NCBI RefSeq assembly: GCF_048066175.1
Contig: NZ_JBLTXA010000004.1
Span: forward strand, 287,225-351,224
Direction: 5' to 3'
From: Niveispirillum fermenti
GTDB lineage: Bacteria; Pseudomonadota; Alphaproteobacteria; Azospirillales; Azospirillaceae
Length of the DNA: 64,000 nucleotides
This document shows positions 20,049 to 30,500 of this stretch, piece after piece (the first letter of the stretch is position 1; each line of letters begins with the position of its first letter). Position numbers and translations under genes: made by a program. Under the pieces are notes generated by a model. That model was not told where the DNA came from and did not search any database. It saw nothing but the letters and a program-made list of their open reading frames with translations.

Positions 20049-20720
20049 GTGACCCTCCTGTCCTTTCCCGCTTTTCCCCGCACCGTCCAGGCCGTGATCT
20101 TCGACATGGACGGGCTGCTGATCGACACCGAACGGCATGTCCGCGTCGCCACGCTGGGGGCCGCCGACGAGATCGGCCAGCCCATTGATGACGATTTCTA
20201 TGCCGGCATCATCGGTACGCCCTGGCCGGAAACCTATGCCATGCTGCGGGCTTTTTTCGGCGGTGACGAAGGCTTTGGCCGGTTCCGCACGGCGTTCCAG
20301 ACCCGGATTGCCCTGTTGCGCACGGCCATCGCCCTGATGCCGGGGGTGGTGGAGATCATCGACCATCTGGAGGTGCTGGGCCTGCCCCTGGCGGTCGCCA
20401 CCTCCACGGGCCGGGACAAGGCGGAGGAACATCTGCATCAGGCCGGCATCCGCCACCGGTTCGCCGCTCTGGTCACCCGTGACGATGTGGAGCGGGGCAA
20501 GCCGCATCCGGAACCCTATCTGACGGCTGCGGCCCGGCTTGATGCCGATCCGTCCCTGTGCGTTGCGCTGGAGGATAGCCATAATGGCATCCGGTCCGCC
20601 CATGCCGCCGGACTGATGCCCGTCATGGTGCCGGACCTGCTGCCGGCGACGGCGGAGATGCACCGTCTGGCCTTGCATGTGGCCGATGACCTGCACGGCG
20701 TGCGGGCCCTGTTCGCCTGA
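20049..20720 (+). CDS. HAD-superfamily hydrolase, beta-phosphoglucomutase-like
   Basis: A 223-residue HAD phosphatase or phosphomutase. The signatures in order are the nucleophile motif FDMDG (Asp19, Asp21), a helical cap (about residues 30-90), motif II ATSTG (Ser/Thr), motif III Lys in ERGKPHPEPY, and the acidic motif IV LEDSHNG. It belongs to the beta-PGM/GS1-like subgroup; the substrate is unknown. The start is GTG 20049, 15 bp after the GGDEF gene stop, so the two genes are probably co-transcribed. No signal peptide. Confidence 0.88.
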   Translation: MTLLSFPAFPRTVQAVIFDMDGLLIDTERHVRVATLGAADEIGQPIDDDFYAGIIGTPWPETYAMLRAFFGGDEGFGRFRTAFQTRIALLRTAIALMPGVVEIIDHLEVLGLPLAVATSTGRDKAEEHLHQAGIRHRFAALVTRDDVERGKPHPEPYLTAAARLDADPSLCVALEDSHNGIRSAHAAGLMPVMVPDLLPATAEMHRLALHVADDLHGVRALFA

Positions 20721-20878
20721 CGCCGCGAACCAGGGGCCGCTTGCGCCGGCGGGTTCAGGTCTGATATGGTCTTCCCTACGGCAAGTAGCTGATTTTAATT
20801 GTTTATCGGGGGCAGGCCCAGCCGCCCCCCGAACTGTCCCGCCCCTGCCGGCGGGCCATCCGGGGACAGAATCCGCGA

Positions 20879-22321
20879 ATGTCCGAAAAGAAAGCCATGC
20901 TGGGCCACAAGGTCCGCCGCCTGCGCCGCGACCTGAAGATGACTCAGGCGCAGATGGCGGAGGAGATCGGCGTCTCCCCCAGCTATCTGAACCTGATCGA
21001 GGCGAACCAGCGGCCCCTGACGGTGCCGCTGCTGCTGAAGATCGCGTCGGTCTATGGCATAGACATGGCGAGCTTTGCGGAGGATGACGAGACGCGGCTG
21101 GTGGCCAGCATGCGTGAGGTCTTCGCCGACCCCCTGTTCGAGACGGGTGACATCAAGGGCCAGGACATGAAGGAGGTGGCCGCCGCCGCCCCCAATCTGG
21201 GCCATGCCATCGTCTCGCTCTATCGCGCCTATCGGGAGGCGCGGGAGGATCTGGGTGCCCTGGCGGAAAAGGTGGCCGACCGCGACAAGTTGCAGGTGAT
21301 GGGTGCCCAGGCCTTCCCGCAGGAGGAAGTGTCGGAATTCTTCCAGGGGGAGCAGAATCATTTCCCCGACCTGGAAACGGCTGCGGAAACCCTGTGGATC
21401 GATGGTGATCTGGAGGGGGGCAACCTGTACGGGTCGCTGTCGGCGTACCTGCTGAAGAAGCACGGGGTGCGGGTGCGGCTTATGCCGACCGAGGTGATGG
21501 GCGGCGCCATCTGCCGGTTCGACCGGCATTCCCGTCGTGTGCTGATCTCTGAAATGCTGGACCCGGCGGGCCGCACGTTCCAGCTCGCCAGCCAGGCGGC
21601 GCTGCTGGGCCATGCGCCGCTGCTGGAGGCGGCGGTGGCCCGTGGCAGCTTCAGCCATGATGAATCCCGCAAGCTGGCGCGGGTCGGGCTGGCGAACTAC
21701 GTCGCTTCGGCCATCATGATGCCTTATGGCCGGTTCCTGATGGCAGCCAAGGAGGTCCGGTACGATATCGAAATATTGTCCCGGCGCTTCGTGGCCAGTT
21801 TCGAGCAGGTCTGCCACCGGCTGACCTCGTTGCAGCGGCCGGGGGCGAAGGGCGTGCCCTTCTTCTTCGCGCGGGTCGATCCGGCCGGCAACATGTCGAA
21901 GCGATTCAGTGCCGCGCCGGGTTTTCACTTCGCGCGGTTCGGCGGGGCCTGCCCGCGCTGGCATGTGCATGATGCCTTCCGCCATCCCGGCGAAATCCAG
22001 ACACAGTTGGCACGCCTGCCGGACGGCACCACCTATTTTTCCATAACGCGCACGGTCACCAAGCCGGGCGGCGGCTGGAAGCAGCCGGCCCGGCAGTTCG
22101 CCATCGCCATCGGGTCCGACCTGGCCCATGCGGGGCAACTCGTTTATGCCGATGGGCTGGATTTGTCCGATCCGGAGACGGCGACGCCGATCGGCGTCAA
22201 TTGCCGCATCTGCCCGCGCCTGGATTGCACGCAGCGCGCCTTCCCGCCCCTGTCCCACCGCCTGGCGGTGGATGAGCATATCCGCGGCGTTTCCAGCTAT
22301 GTGAATGTGGGGGCGGTCTGA
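20879..22321 (+). CDS. XRE-family regulator with DUF2083 domain (short-chain fatty acyl regulator type)
   Basis: A 480-residue transcription factor of the RamB/PrpR-like family that in other bacteria controls acetate, propionate or fatty acyl metabolism. An XRE helix-turn-helix occupies residues 9-63 (MTQAQMAEEIGVSPSYLNLIE). A central IrrE/ImmA-like region (about 150-320) lacks a recognisable HExxH zinc site. The C-terminal DUF2083 part has the conserved GVNCRICPRLDCTQRAFPP segment with three cysteines (about residues 441-449). Such cysteines bind an Fe-S cluster in at least one described relative, mycobacterial PrpR, so redox or ligand sensing is plausible. Its stop codon abuts a perfect 25-bp inverted repeat. 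No obvious target operon is adjacent. Confidence 0.9.
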   Translation: MSEKKAMLGHKVRRLRRDLKMTQAQMAEEIGVSPSYLNLIEANQRPLTVPLLLKIASVYGIDMASFAEDDETRLVASMREVFADPLFETGDIKGQDMKEVAAAAPNLGHAIVSLYRAYREAREDLGALAEKVADRDKLQVMGAQAFPQEEVSEFFQGEQNHFPDLETAAETLWIDGDLEGGNLYGSLSAYLLKKHGVRVRLMPTEVMGGAICRFDRHSRRVLISEMLDPAGRTFQLASQAALLGHAPLLEAAVARGSFSHDESRKLARVGLANYVASAIMMPYGRFLMAAKEVRYDIEILSRRFVASFEQVCHRLTSLQRPGAKGVPFFFARVDPAGNMSKRFSAAPGFHFARFGGACPRWHVHDAFRHPGEIQTQLARLPDGTTYFSITRTVTKPGGGWKQPARQFAIAIGSDLAHAGQLVYADGLDLSDPETATPIGVNCRICPRLDCTQRAFPPLSHRLAVDEHIRGVSSYVNVGAV

Positions 22322-22374
22322 TACTATTTTGCGGTGATCAGAGCCAATAGGCTCTGATCACCGCAAAATAGTAT
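22321..22374. repeat. Perfect 25-bp inverted repeat with 4-nt loop
   Basis: Bases 22321-22345 and 22350-22374 are exact reverse complements around the loop AATA. The left arm begins ATACTATTTTGC and the right arm ends GCAAAATAGTAT, so the stem is AT-rich at the base and GC-rich at the tip. Its first base is the last base of the XRE stop codon. No T-tract follows on either strand. It would form a very stable hairpin in RNA or a cruciform in DNA. Confidence 0.95.
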
Positions 22375-22478
22375 AAGGCATTGAAGTAAAATAAAATTTT
22401 CCGGACAGACATATAGGGGGATAGAAGGCTATTTCTGCTATTGTCCGCAGTTGAAGTCATTGTTGTCCGGGAAGTGTC

Positions 22479-22682
22479 ATGACAAAAGATGCGATCAAGG
22501 GGCCTGCCTCCTATTTCCCCTCCATCGAGGCAAAATACGGCCGCCCTATCGCGGAGTGGAAAGCGCTTATCCGCGGGCAGAGCGGGAAAAAGCATATGGA
22601 GCTTGTCGCCTGGCTGAAGGCAGAGCATGGCATGGGGCATGGCCATGCCAATGCGCTCGTCGCGGATACGCTACGCGAATAG
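22479..22682 (+). CDS. DUF4287 domain small protein
   Basis: A 67-residue protein matching the short DUF4287 type: GPASYFPSIEAKYGRP...EWKALI...KKHMELVAWLKAEHGMGHGHANALVA. The function of the family is not established. The start has a CCGGGAAG ribosome-like site 6 nt upstream. It is an isolated gene between the XRE-side palindrome and a hairpin-rich gap, transcribed towards the TolC-like gene. Confidence 0.85.
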   Translation: MTKDAIKGPASYFPSIEAKYGRPIAEWKALIRGQSGKKHMELVAWLKAEHGMGHGHANALVADTLRE

Positions 22683-22689
22683 TACATGC

Positions 22690-22705
22690 CCGGAAGCGCT
22701 TCCGG
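22690..22705. repeat. 16-bp palindrome CCGGAAGC/GCTTCCGG
   Basis: A self-complementary 16-mer lies 8 bp after the DUF4287 stop. There is no T-tract. It is probably part of the transcription-end structure between convergent genes. Confidence 0.5.
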
Positions 22706-22755
22706 CTTCGCCCTATCGTTACCCTTTATCAGTGGCTTGCCTGCGACCGTGATAG

Positions 22756-22813
22756 CCCCTCACCCCGGCTTGTCGCCGGGGTGAGGGGCATACCGGGCCG
22801 TTGGGCCGGTATG
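22756..22813. repeat. REP-like double hairpin
   Basis: CCCCTCACCCCGGC (22756-22769) pairs with GCCGGGGTGAGGGG (22775-22788) over a 5-nt loop. CATACCGG (22789-22796) and CCGGTATG (22806-22813) follow at once. The TCACCCCGGC core resembles extragenic palindromes widespread in alphaproteobacteria and recurs in related form at 51937-51966. Confidence 0.6.
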
Positions 22814-22893
22814 GATCCGGTACGGCGGCGACCGCCATCACGCCGCTCGTGCGGCGCAGCCAAGCCAACGAATGTTGGCGCCGGCGATTGAGG

Positions 22894-22917
22894 CCGGTGA
22901 TCGGTTGTGATCACCGG
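22894..22917. terminator. Hairpin at end of TolC-like gene
   Basis: CCGGTGATC (22894-22902) and GATCACCGG (22909-22917) form a 9-bp stem with a 6-nt loop. It lies 30 bp past the stop codon of the minus-strand TolC-like gene. With the hairpins at 22690-22813 it makes the whole 22683-22947 gap highly structured, and no coding sequence is seen there. Confidence 0.4.
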
Positions 22918-22947
22918 GACTTGATATAAGAGTGTTCTGACGGGCGC

Positions 22948-24480
22948 TCAGCTTCCGGGGGTCTGGAGTGCCCGGCTGCCCGCGCCGGTCTGGATCAATT
23001 GTGCCTGCGCATTGATGGCGTTGGCGATGGTTTCGATGTTGCTTTCACTGTCGGCCTGCTGCACCGGGTCGAAGCCTGCGGCCTGGTTGATCGCCCCATA
23101 GGCATTCTGGAGTTCGGCATAGGCCCGGTCGCGGGCCCGCTTTGCCAGCAGGGCGGAAGCGGCGGAACGGATGCGCTCGAGTTTCGTCTGGGCATCGCTG
23201 GCCGCGGCGGCGGCGATCTGGTTCTGGATACGGGTTTCTACGGCTTCCAGGCTCGCATAGCGGTCATAGAGACGCTCGGCGCGGGCATGGCGGTGCCAGG
23301 CGAGGTTGACCTGGGCCAGCACGGCCATGCGCAGGGCCTGTCTGCGGATTTCGGCCACCTTCTCCCGGGCCTCGCCGGCTTCTTCGATCTTCGACCAGTG
23401 CAGGACGTTCAGCAGGTTCCAGGAAACCTGGACGCCGGCGTCGGCCCAATCATTGTTCACCAGATAATCGTTGCTGTCATAATTGAGGCCGGCGAAGAGG
23501 GTGGCCCCCGGCAGCAGCTTCAGCAGGCTCATGCGGGTTTCGATGGCCGCATTGCGGGCAATATAGGCCTCTTCCCGGACTTCGGGCCGTTCGACCATGG
23601 CGATGGCTTCCAGATCGGCGAGCGTATATCCGGGCTTCGGTACCACCAGGCTGGCTTCATCGGGAACGGCGACCTGGACCGGCGTGGCGGGTGGCAGGTT
23701 CATCAGGCTGGCGAGTTGCGTCCTGGCGATGGCCATATCGGCTTCCAGGGCTTCGAGCTGCTGCACGATTTCCAGCAGCGCCTTTTGATAGCGCAGGGCA
23801 TCCAGCGGGGGCAGCAGGCGCTGTTCCTCGGCCTGTCTGGACTGTTCCAGCGCCTGACGGGCTTCATCCAGGATGGCGGCGACCTGGGGCTTCAGGCGCT
23901 CTGCGGTCGCGGCTTCCCACCAGGCGGCGCGGACCTGTTCGATGATGTTGAGAACGACGCGGCGGCGGCGTTCCTCTGCGGCCAGCAGCTTGTTGGCCTG
24001 CGCCTTGGCGCCGTAATAGGAGAGGCCGAAATCCAGGACATTCCAGCCGAGCTGGAGGTCGACCGAAGCGCTGGTCCGTTCGGAGCTTGTCGACGGCACC
24101 AGAGAGACCTGGCCCGTTTCCACCGATTCCGAAACCGAGGCAAGGACGTTGGAGCGGGTGCGCAAACCGGCCCGCGTGGCCAGCTTGGGCAGCATATCGA
24201 TGCCGCTGGTGCCCAGGATCCTGTCCTCCAGCGCCTGTTCCATCAGGGTGACGCGGTGCTGAAGATTGTATTTCAGCGCGCGGGCCATGGCCTGTTCCAG
24301 TGTCAGGGGGGCGGTAACGGCCTCCTGGCTGGCGAACATGGCCTGACGGTCAGCGGCGGCCTGGGCGATCTGCTGGTCCAGGGTGAGGGGTTCCGGCGTG
24401 ACGGTGCAGCCGGTGAGGATCAGCAGGATGGCCGAGCCGGCGAGCAGGCTGACGCGGCTTTTGCGGGACATGCGGTTCAT
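22948..24480 (-). CDS. TolC-family outer membrane efflux/secretion lipoprotein
   Basis: A 510-residue outer-membrane channel protein of the TolC family. The N-terminus is a lipoprotein signal with lipobox LTGC (Cys25), so the mature protein is probably acylated, as in the OprM/NodT group. Long alpha-helical hairpins rich in Ala, Glu, Arg and Gln occupy about residues 180-290 and 385-480. Beta-strand pairs (RTSASVDLQLGWNVLDFG; DAGVQVSWNLLNVLHWS) give the two-fold TolC repeat. It starts 24 bp downstream of the giant adhesin on the same strand and is almost certainly in its operon, pointing to type I-like export of the adhesin. No ABC ATPase or membrane-fusion gene is nearby. The following gap carries terminator-like hairpins. 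Confidence 0.9.
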   Translation of the reverse strand: MNRMSRKSRVSLLAGSAILLILTGCTVTPEPLTLDQQIAQAAADRQAMFASQEAVTAPLTLEQAMARALKYNLQHRVTLMEQALEDRILGTSGIDMLPKLATRAGLRTRSNVLASVSESVETGQVSLVPSTSSERTSASVDLQLGWNVLDFGLSYYGAKAQANKLLAAEERRRRVVLNIIEQVRAAWWEAATAERLKPQVAAILDEARQALEQSRQAEEQRLLPPLDALRYQKALLEIVQQLEALEADMAIARTQLASLMNLPPATPVQVAVPDEASLVVPKPGYTLADLEAIAMVERPEVREEAYIARNAAIETRMSLLKLLPGATLFAGLNYDSNDYLVNNDWADAGVQVSWNLLNVLHWSKIEEAGEAREKVAEIRRQALRMAVLAQVNLAWHRHARAERLYDRYASLEAVETRIQNQIAAAAASDAQTKLERIRSAASALLAKRARDRAYAELQNAYGAINQAAGFDPVQQADSESNIETIANAINAQAQLIQTGAGSRALQTPGS

Positions 24481-24504
24481 TCTTGGGCTCTCCAGGTCGG
24501 CCGG

Positions 24505-27500
24505 TCAGCGGGCAGCGATGGGGTGGGTGCCTGCCGGCAACCCGGACAGACTGTTCAGCAGGGCGAGGCCATCGCGATGGATGGCGGTCGTGGATGCGGC
24601 GCGGATGGCTGTGGAGACGGCCTGCTTGCCGACGGGCATGTCGGCAAGGGCGGCCTGCTGGTCGGCCAGGCGCAGGGTGAGGCGAATGGTTTCGCGCTGT
24701 CCGTCACGGGTGGTGGCGGTCAGTTCGATGATGATGCGGTCCGGTGTTCCGGGTGGCGGCCTGTCGCGCAAGGCCAGTGTCCCGGTGCGTGCGTCAAAGG
24801 CCAGCCAGGCGGGAAGCGGGCGCCCGCCCGCCAGACCGGCCGAAATCGCCAGGCCGCTGTCGTTCGTGGCGAAAGTGCCGGCCGGCAGGGTGTAGTGCCC
24901 CTGTCCCGTGGCGGGATCGATGCTGATGCGCCCGGTGATCCGGGGTTCCGGCGTGCGCAGATAGGGGCGCTCGCCGGGTTCGGGCAGGCGTGTGGCGACG
25001 AAGCCCGACGGCTCGCTGATCCGGAATTGGATACCATCGATACGGGCGGGGTCCAGCGGGTCGGTGCCGAGCGCCCGGCCGGTGATGAAGCCGGCCATGA
25101 CGATCGGCTGCGCGCCCGCCTGCAGGGAGGCGGCGCCCATGTCGATGGCCGGCGCCACCATGAGAGGCGGTTCGATGCCTGTGTCATAATCCGCACCCGG
25201 CCCGCTATACGGCATGACCGGGGTGGGCAGAATGGCGACCGCATCCTGCGTGATGGTCAGCGTGACCGTGCGGCTGGCCGTGGCGCCCGCCGCATCGGTG
25301 GCCGTCACGGTGATGGTCCGCTGGCCGACACCGCCGAAATCGGGGATGCCGCGGATCGTGCCGGTTGCCGCGTCATAGGCCAGGCCGGGCGGCAGTCCGG
25401 TGATGGACAGCGTCAGACTGTCACCCAGATCGGGGTCGGTGAACAGGCCGGCGGGCAGGGTGTAGGCATAGGCTGCACCGGCCCGGCCGGCAGGCAGGGT
25501 CAGGGGCGTCGTGGTCGCGGTGGGCGCGTCGTTGCGACCTTCGATGGTGATGGTGAAGCTGGCGCTGTCCATGGCGCCATTGCTGTCGGTGATGGTGTAG
25601 CGGACGGTTTCGGTATAGGCGGCGCCTTCCGGCATTTCGCCATAGGCGCCGCTGGTATCGATGCTGTAGGTGCCGTCGGCCTGGATGGTGACGCGGGCCC
25701 CGGTCTGCAAGGTGATGGTGCGCCCGACCAGGGTGCTGTCGCCATTGATGGCCGTGATGCGGATGGTATCCCCGGCATCCGGATCGGTATCGTTGGCCAG
25801 CAGGCCCGTGGCGGCATTCGCGGTGACGGTGGTTCCCGCCGGTACACGGACGCTGTCATTGCCCGTCTGGGGAGCCTGATTGGCGATGACGGGCAGGTCG
25901 AGGGTCCGCGTCACGGCCGGTGTCGTTCCGTCGGTGACGGTGACGCTGAGACGTGCAGCCGTCGTTCCGGCCGGCGTGGTGGCGGTGAGGCCGGCCAGCG
26001 CCTGATTGACGGCACTGGTGGCGCCGGCCAGCACGACGGAACCATCGGCGTTGCGGGTGACAGTCAACCCCGCGACGGCGGGGACATCCAGAAGGGTGGC
26101 GCTGCCGGCCGACAGGCTGACGGTGAGGGTGGCGCTATCGCGGTCGGCGACGCTGATGCCGGTGATGCTGCCTGTCTGGCCGGCCCGCAGCGGATCGGGC
26201 TGGGCCGGAAGGCTGACGGTCGGCTGCGCCGCGACGGACAGGGTGAGCGTCCGGGTCGGATCGGGGCTGAGCGGATCGCTGTCGCCGGCCTGGATGGTGA
26301 TGCTGGCGCTGGAGGCGTTCGCATCGGCGGTGATGGAAAGCCCCGCCAGGGTGGCGTTGATGTCGGCGACGGAACCCGTGATGCGCAGGGCACCGTTGCC
26401 GGCATCTGCGACATTGGCGCCGCCGACCGCCGATAGTGCAAGGGTGGCCCCGGCAGGGGTGAGGGTGACGGAGAGCGTGTCGCTGTCGGCATCACCGACC
26501 GTGATGCCGGCAAGCGGCTGCGAAATGCCTGCCGTGATGCGCCCGCTGTCAGGCAGGGTGATGGTGGGAGACTGCACGACGCGGATGAAGATCAGGTCGC
26601 TGTCATCGGGTGTGACGGCGTCCTGATCGCTGCTGGTGATGCGCAGGCTGGCCTCACGCACCGTGGTCAGCGCCGTGAAGTCGATGGTCGCCAGGCTGGC
26701 ATTGACATCGGCGGTGCTGCCGGTGATGTGCAGGGTTCCGTCCGCATCGCGGGTCACCGTGGCGGTACCGAAGGTGCGCAGGGAAACCTGACCATTGGTG
26801 GGCTTCAACGTGACGGCCAGGGTCGGGCTGTCACTGTCGCGCACACCGACGCCGATGATCTCGGTCGCCACGCCGCCGACGATGGTCGGCTGCACGGGCA
26901 GGCGGTTCTCCGGTGCGGATGCAACGCGGATGGACAGGGTGCGGTCCAGGTCGGCCGTGGCGGGGTCGCCATCGCTGGCCTGGATGCGCAGGCTGCCCGT
27001 CCTGGCGCCCGCCTCGGGCGTGAGGACCAGCGTCGCCAGCGTGGCGTTGACGGCTTCCACGCTGCCGGTAAGGGTCGTGACACCGTTGATGCTGGTGATG
27101 CTGGCCGGTCCGATCAGCGCGATGAAGCCACCGGTGGGTGTCAGGGTGACGGTGATGCTGTCGCTGTCGCCGTCCAGGATGGCGATGGTCGGGACACGGG
27201 TACTGACCCCGGCCAGGACGGCCAGGCTGTCGGGTCCGCGATAGGTTGGCGTGGTGGGATCGTTGTCGATGATGAGTGCGCTGGCCGCGGCGGTGCGGAT
27301 ATCGGCGCCGTTGCTGGCATTGGACAGGGTCAGGGTGAAGCGTTCGTCGGCCTCGACGCTGTCGTCGCCGGAAACTTCGACGGTGATGGTCTTGACGCTT
27401 TCACCATCGGCGAAGGTGATGGTGCCGGACGGCAGGGTGCCGCCGAAATCAGCGGCGTTCAGCCCGCCATCGCCGGACACCGACCAGTCGACACTGGTCT

Positions 27501-30500
27501 GACCTGCCAGGCTGCCTGAACGGGTGACCTGGAAGCTGTAGCTGGTGGACTGGCCGCTGTCGCCTTCCCGTGCCGACGGGGTCAGCGCGGTGACGGCGAT
27601 ACGGGCCGGAACGATGGTGCCGACCTGTGCGGCGGCGATGGCCTGGTCCAGCGTCTGGCCGGTATAGGCGGTCAGGGCCGTGTCCAGGCTGCCTGCCGCG
27701 ACGCCGGCCTTGATGGCCAGGGCCGCGTCGCCCTGTGCCACGACCTGGACCTTTGCCATGCTGGACAGACGGTCCAGCGCCGTGCCGGCCGCATCGCGGG
27801 CATCCATGATGCGGGCATTGGCCTGTGCCGCCAGGGTGGCCGTGCCGGCCGACATGCCATCGGAGAGGGCAAGGCCCAGCCGCTGTGCCGCATTGTCCAG
27901 GATGGCCTGCAACGTGGGCTGATGCGTCAGGTCGAGCCGCTCGCCGGTTCCAAGGGCGTTGATGGCATCACCCAGGGCGGCCGTGATGGCGTTGCCGGCG
28001 GCCCCGGCGGCCAGGGTCGTCCCGTCTGCCCCCGCGGTGGCGGTAAGCAGGCTGGCCCCCTGCACGAGCAGGATGGAAATGCCGTTGGCCTGCGCCTGGG
28101 CGTTCAGGGCGGCGGCAATGGTATCCGCGCTGGCGCCGGTGGCGGTGGCGGCGTCGATCGGGTCGGTATTGAACAGGTCGATACCCGGATCGATGCCCAG
28201 TGCGGCCCGGACGCTGTCCTGTGCCGCCGCGAAGGCATCGTTGTCGGCGGCCAGACCGGCCGTGCCGGCGATGGCGGTGGTCAGGGGGTTGATCACCGTG
28301 GCGCGTGGCGGCGCAACATAGATGCCGTCGAACGCGATCCCGGTGGAGATGTCGCGCCCGCCGACCATGATGTAGGGGCCGTCGCCGCCGCTGATCTCGT
28401 AATTGCCGGCGGCGTCTGTGGTGGCGCTCACCTCGCCGGCATCCAGGATGCCGTTGCGGTTGGCGTCGGCGAAGACCAGGGCGCCCTGGATATAGCCGTC
28501 GATGGTCTTGCCGCGGACGGTATTGACCAGGATGTCGGCAAGACCCAGCAGGTTCCCGCCACTGTCGCGGACCTGGAAGCTGTCGGCCGCCCGGTTGCCG
28601 GCGGCATCGCTGACGATACCGTCCAGGGTGCCGGCGATGGTGATGCCGTCGCGGTCGACATCACCCGGTTGGACCTCATAGGTGAAGGTCAGGCGATTGG
28701 TCCCGCTGCCGCCGGCAAGCGTGGCCGTCCGCGTGGTATCCCCGACCAGCAGGGTGATGCTGGCACCCTGGGACGCGGTGACCGCCTCGCTGAACAGCAG
28801 GGTGACGGACAGGTCGTCGCCGGGGAAATAGGTGCCGGCCGCCGGGACCTCCACGCCGGTGACGGCGGGGGGCGTGCGATCGGTGTCGCGGTCCAGGATC
28901 GTGGCGCTGGCGCTGGCCGGGTCGTTGACCCGGGGCGACAGGCTCAGCCCGTCATGGCGCAGGTTGTCCAGCGAGACGGTGAAGGTCTCGTCTCCTTCCG
29001 CGATGCCGTCGGCCATGACGTCGATGGTGATGATCCGGCTGCTTTCGCCGGCGGCCAGGGTGACGGTGCCGCTGGGCAGGATGCCGCCGAAATCATTGGC
29101 ATCGATGCCGTTTCCGGCCTCTACCCGGTAATCGACGGTGATGGTGCCATTCGTGGCGGCATCGGTACCGGCGGTGCGGAATATCTCGAACGTGAACCGT
29201 GTGATGCCGCCTTCCAGGGGTTCGGCCTGGATGGAGGCCGTGCCGGGGGCGTTGCGGATCGCGACGATCTGCTCCTCGGCGATGACCACCTCGACCGCGC
29301 CGTTCAGTTCGCTCTGCCCGTCGGAGATGGTGTAGGTCAGGATCCCGGCATTGCCGGAGAAGCCGGTATCGACATCGAACTGAAGCAGGGTCAGTTCCTG
29401 CGGGGTGAGCGTGTCACCGACATTGACGATGCTGCCATCGCCCCGCAGGGTCGCGCCGTTGCCCGGCAGGCTGGTGATGGTGATGGTGAGCGGATCGCCA
29501 TCCGGATCGACGGGCATGTCGATGGAAAGGCCGACCGCACCCGCATTGCGGGCGATGACCACCTGCTTGGGCTGTTCGACGATGGGGTCGTTGTTGATGC
29601 CGTCGATGGTGATGGTGACCGTGGCGGTCGCGCTGGCGCCGGCCGCGTCGGTGACGGTGTAGGTGAAGCTGTCGGTGGCTGTCTGCCCGCCCGACAGATA
29701 GTTGAAGGCACCATTGGGATCATAGCGATAGGTGCCATCGGGATTGACGGTCAGCCGTGCGCCGGAAGACAGGGTGATGGCGGTGCCGACCGCCACGTCG
29801 CTGCCATTGACGGCTGTGACGCGCAGGCTGTCGGTCTGGTCGGGGTCGGTATCGTTGGCCAGGACGGACGGACCCGCCAGGACGGACAGTTCGTTGGTGC
29901 GGCCCGTGTCGGCATTGGCAACGGGACCCTGGTTGGCGCCCAGGACGGCGATGTCCAGCACATAGGTCGCCGACAGGCCGGAGGCGTTGGCGATGCGTAG
30001 GGTCACCGCCACATTGCCCGCGTCGCTGGCGTCCGGCATGCCCGTCAGGGTGCCGGTCGCGGCATCGATGGCCAGCCAGGCGGGTGCGCCTTCCAGGCTG
30101 TAGCGGAGCTGGCTGGTGTCACCGGTCGGGGCATCGGGATCGCGGATGCTGCCCGCCGGGGGAGTATAGGTGAAGGCCGTCCCGGCCGTGGCCGTGGCGT
30201 TGTCGCGGATGATGCTGGTGACGGGTGCATCGGCGACGGGGGCAATGGTGATGTCGATGACGCGGCTGATCACCGTGCCGTCGGGGGCGGCGATGGTCAG
30301 GGTCACGCTGGTCTGACCGAAGGCGTCGGGCTGCGGCGTGACACGCAGGACGGGGCTGCCATCCACCAGATCGACGCCGGCCGAGGCGACAAGGGCGGGG
30401 TCCAGCCCCGACAGGCCGAAGGTGAACCGGTCCAGCGGCAGGCCCGCGCTGTCCAGTGGCAGGGGCAGGCCGGCCCCGGCCTCGTCCTCGGCCATGGTCA

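Noticed and set aside
24505..26000. Type V autotransporter barrel at the adhesin C-terminus
   Set aside because: The C-terminal residues lack amphipathic strand series and a terminal aromatic residue. The protein ends ...GTHPIAAR.
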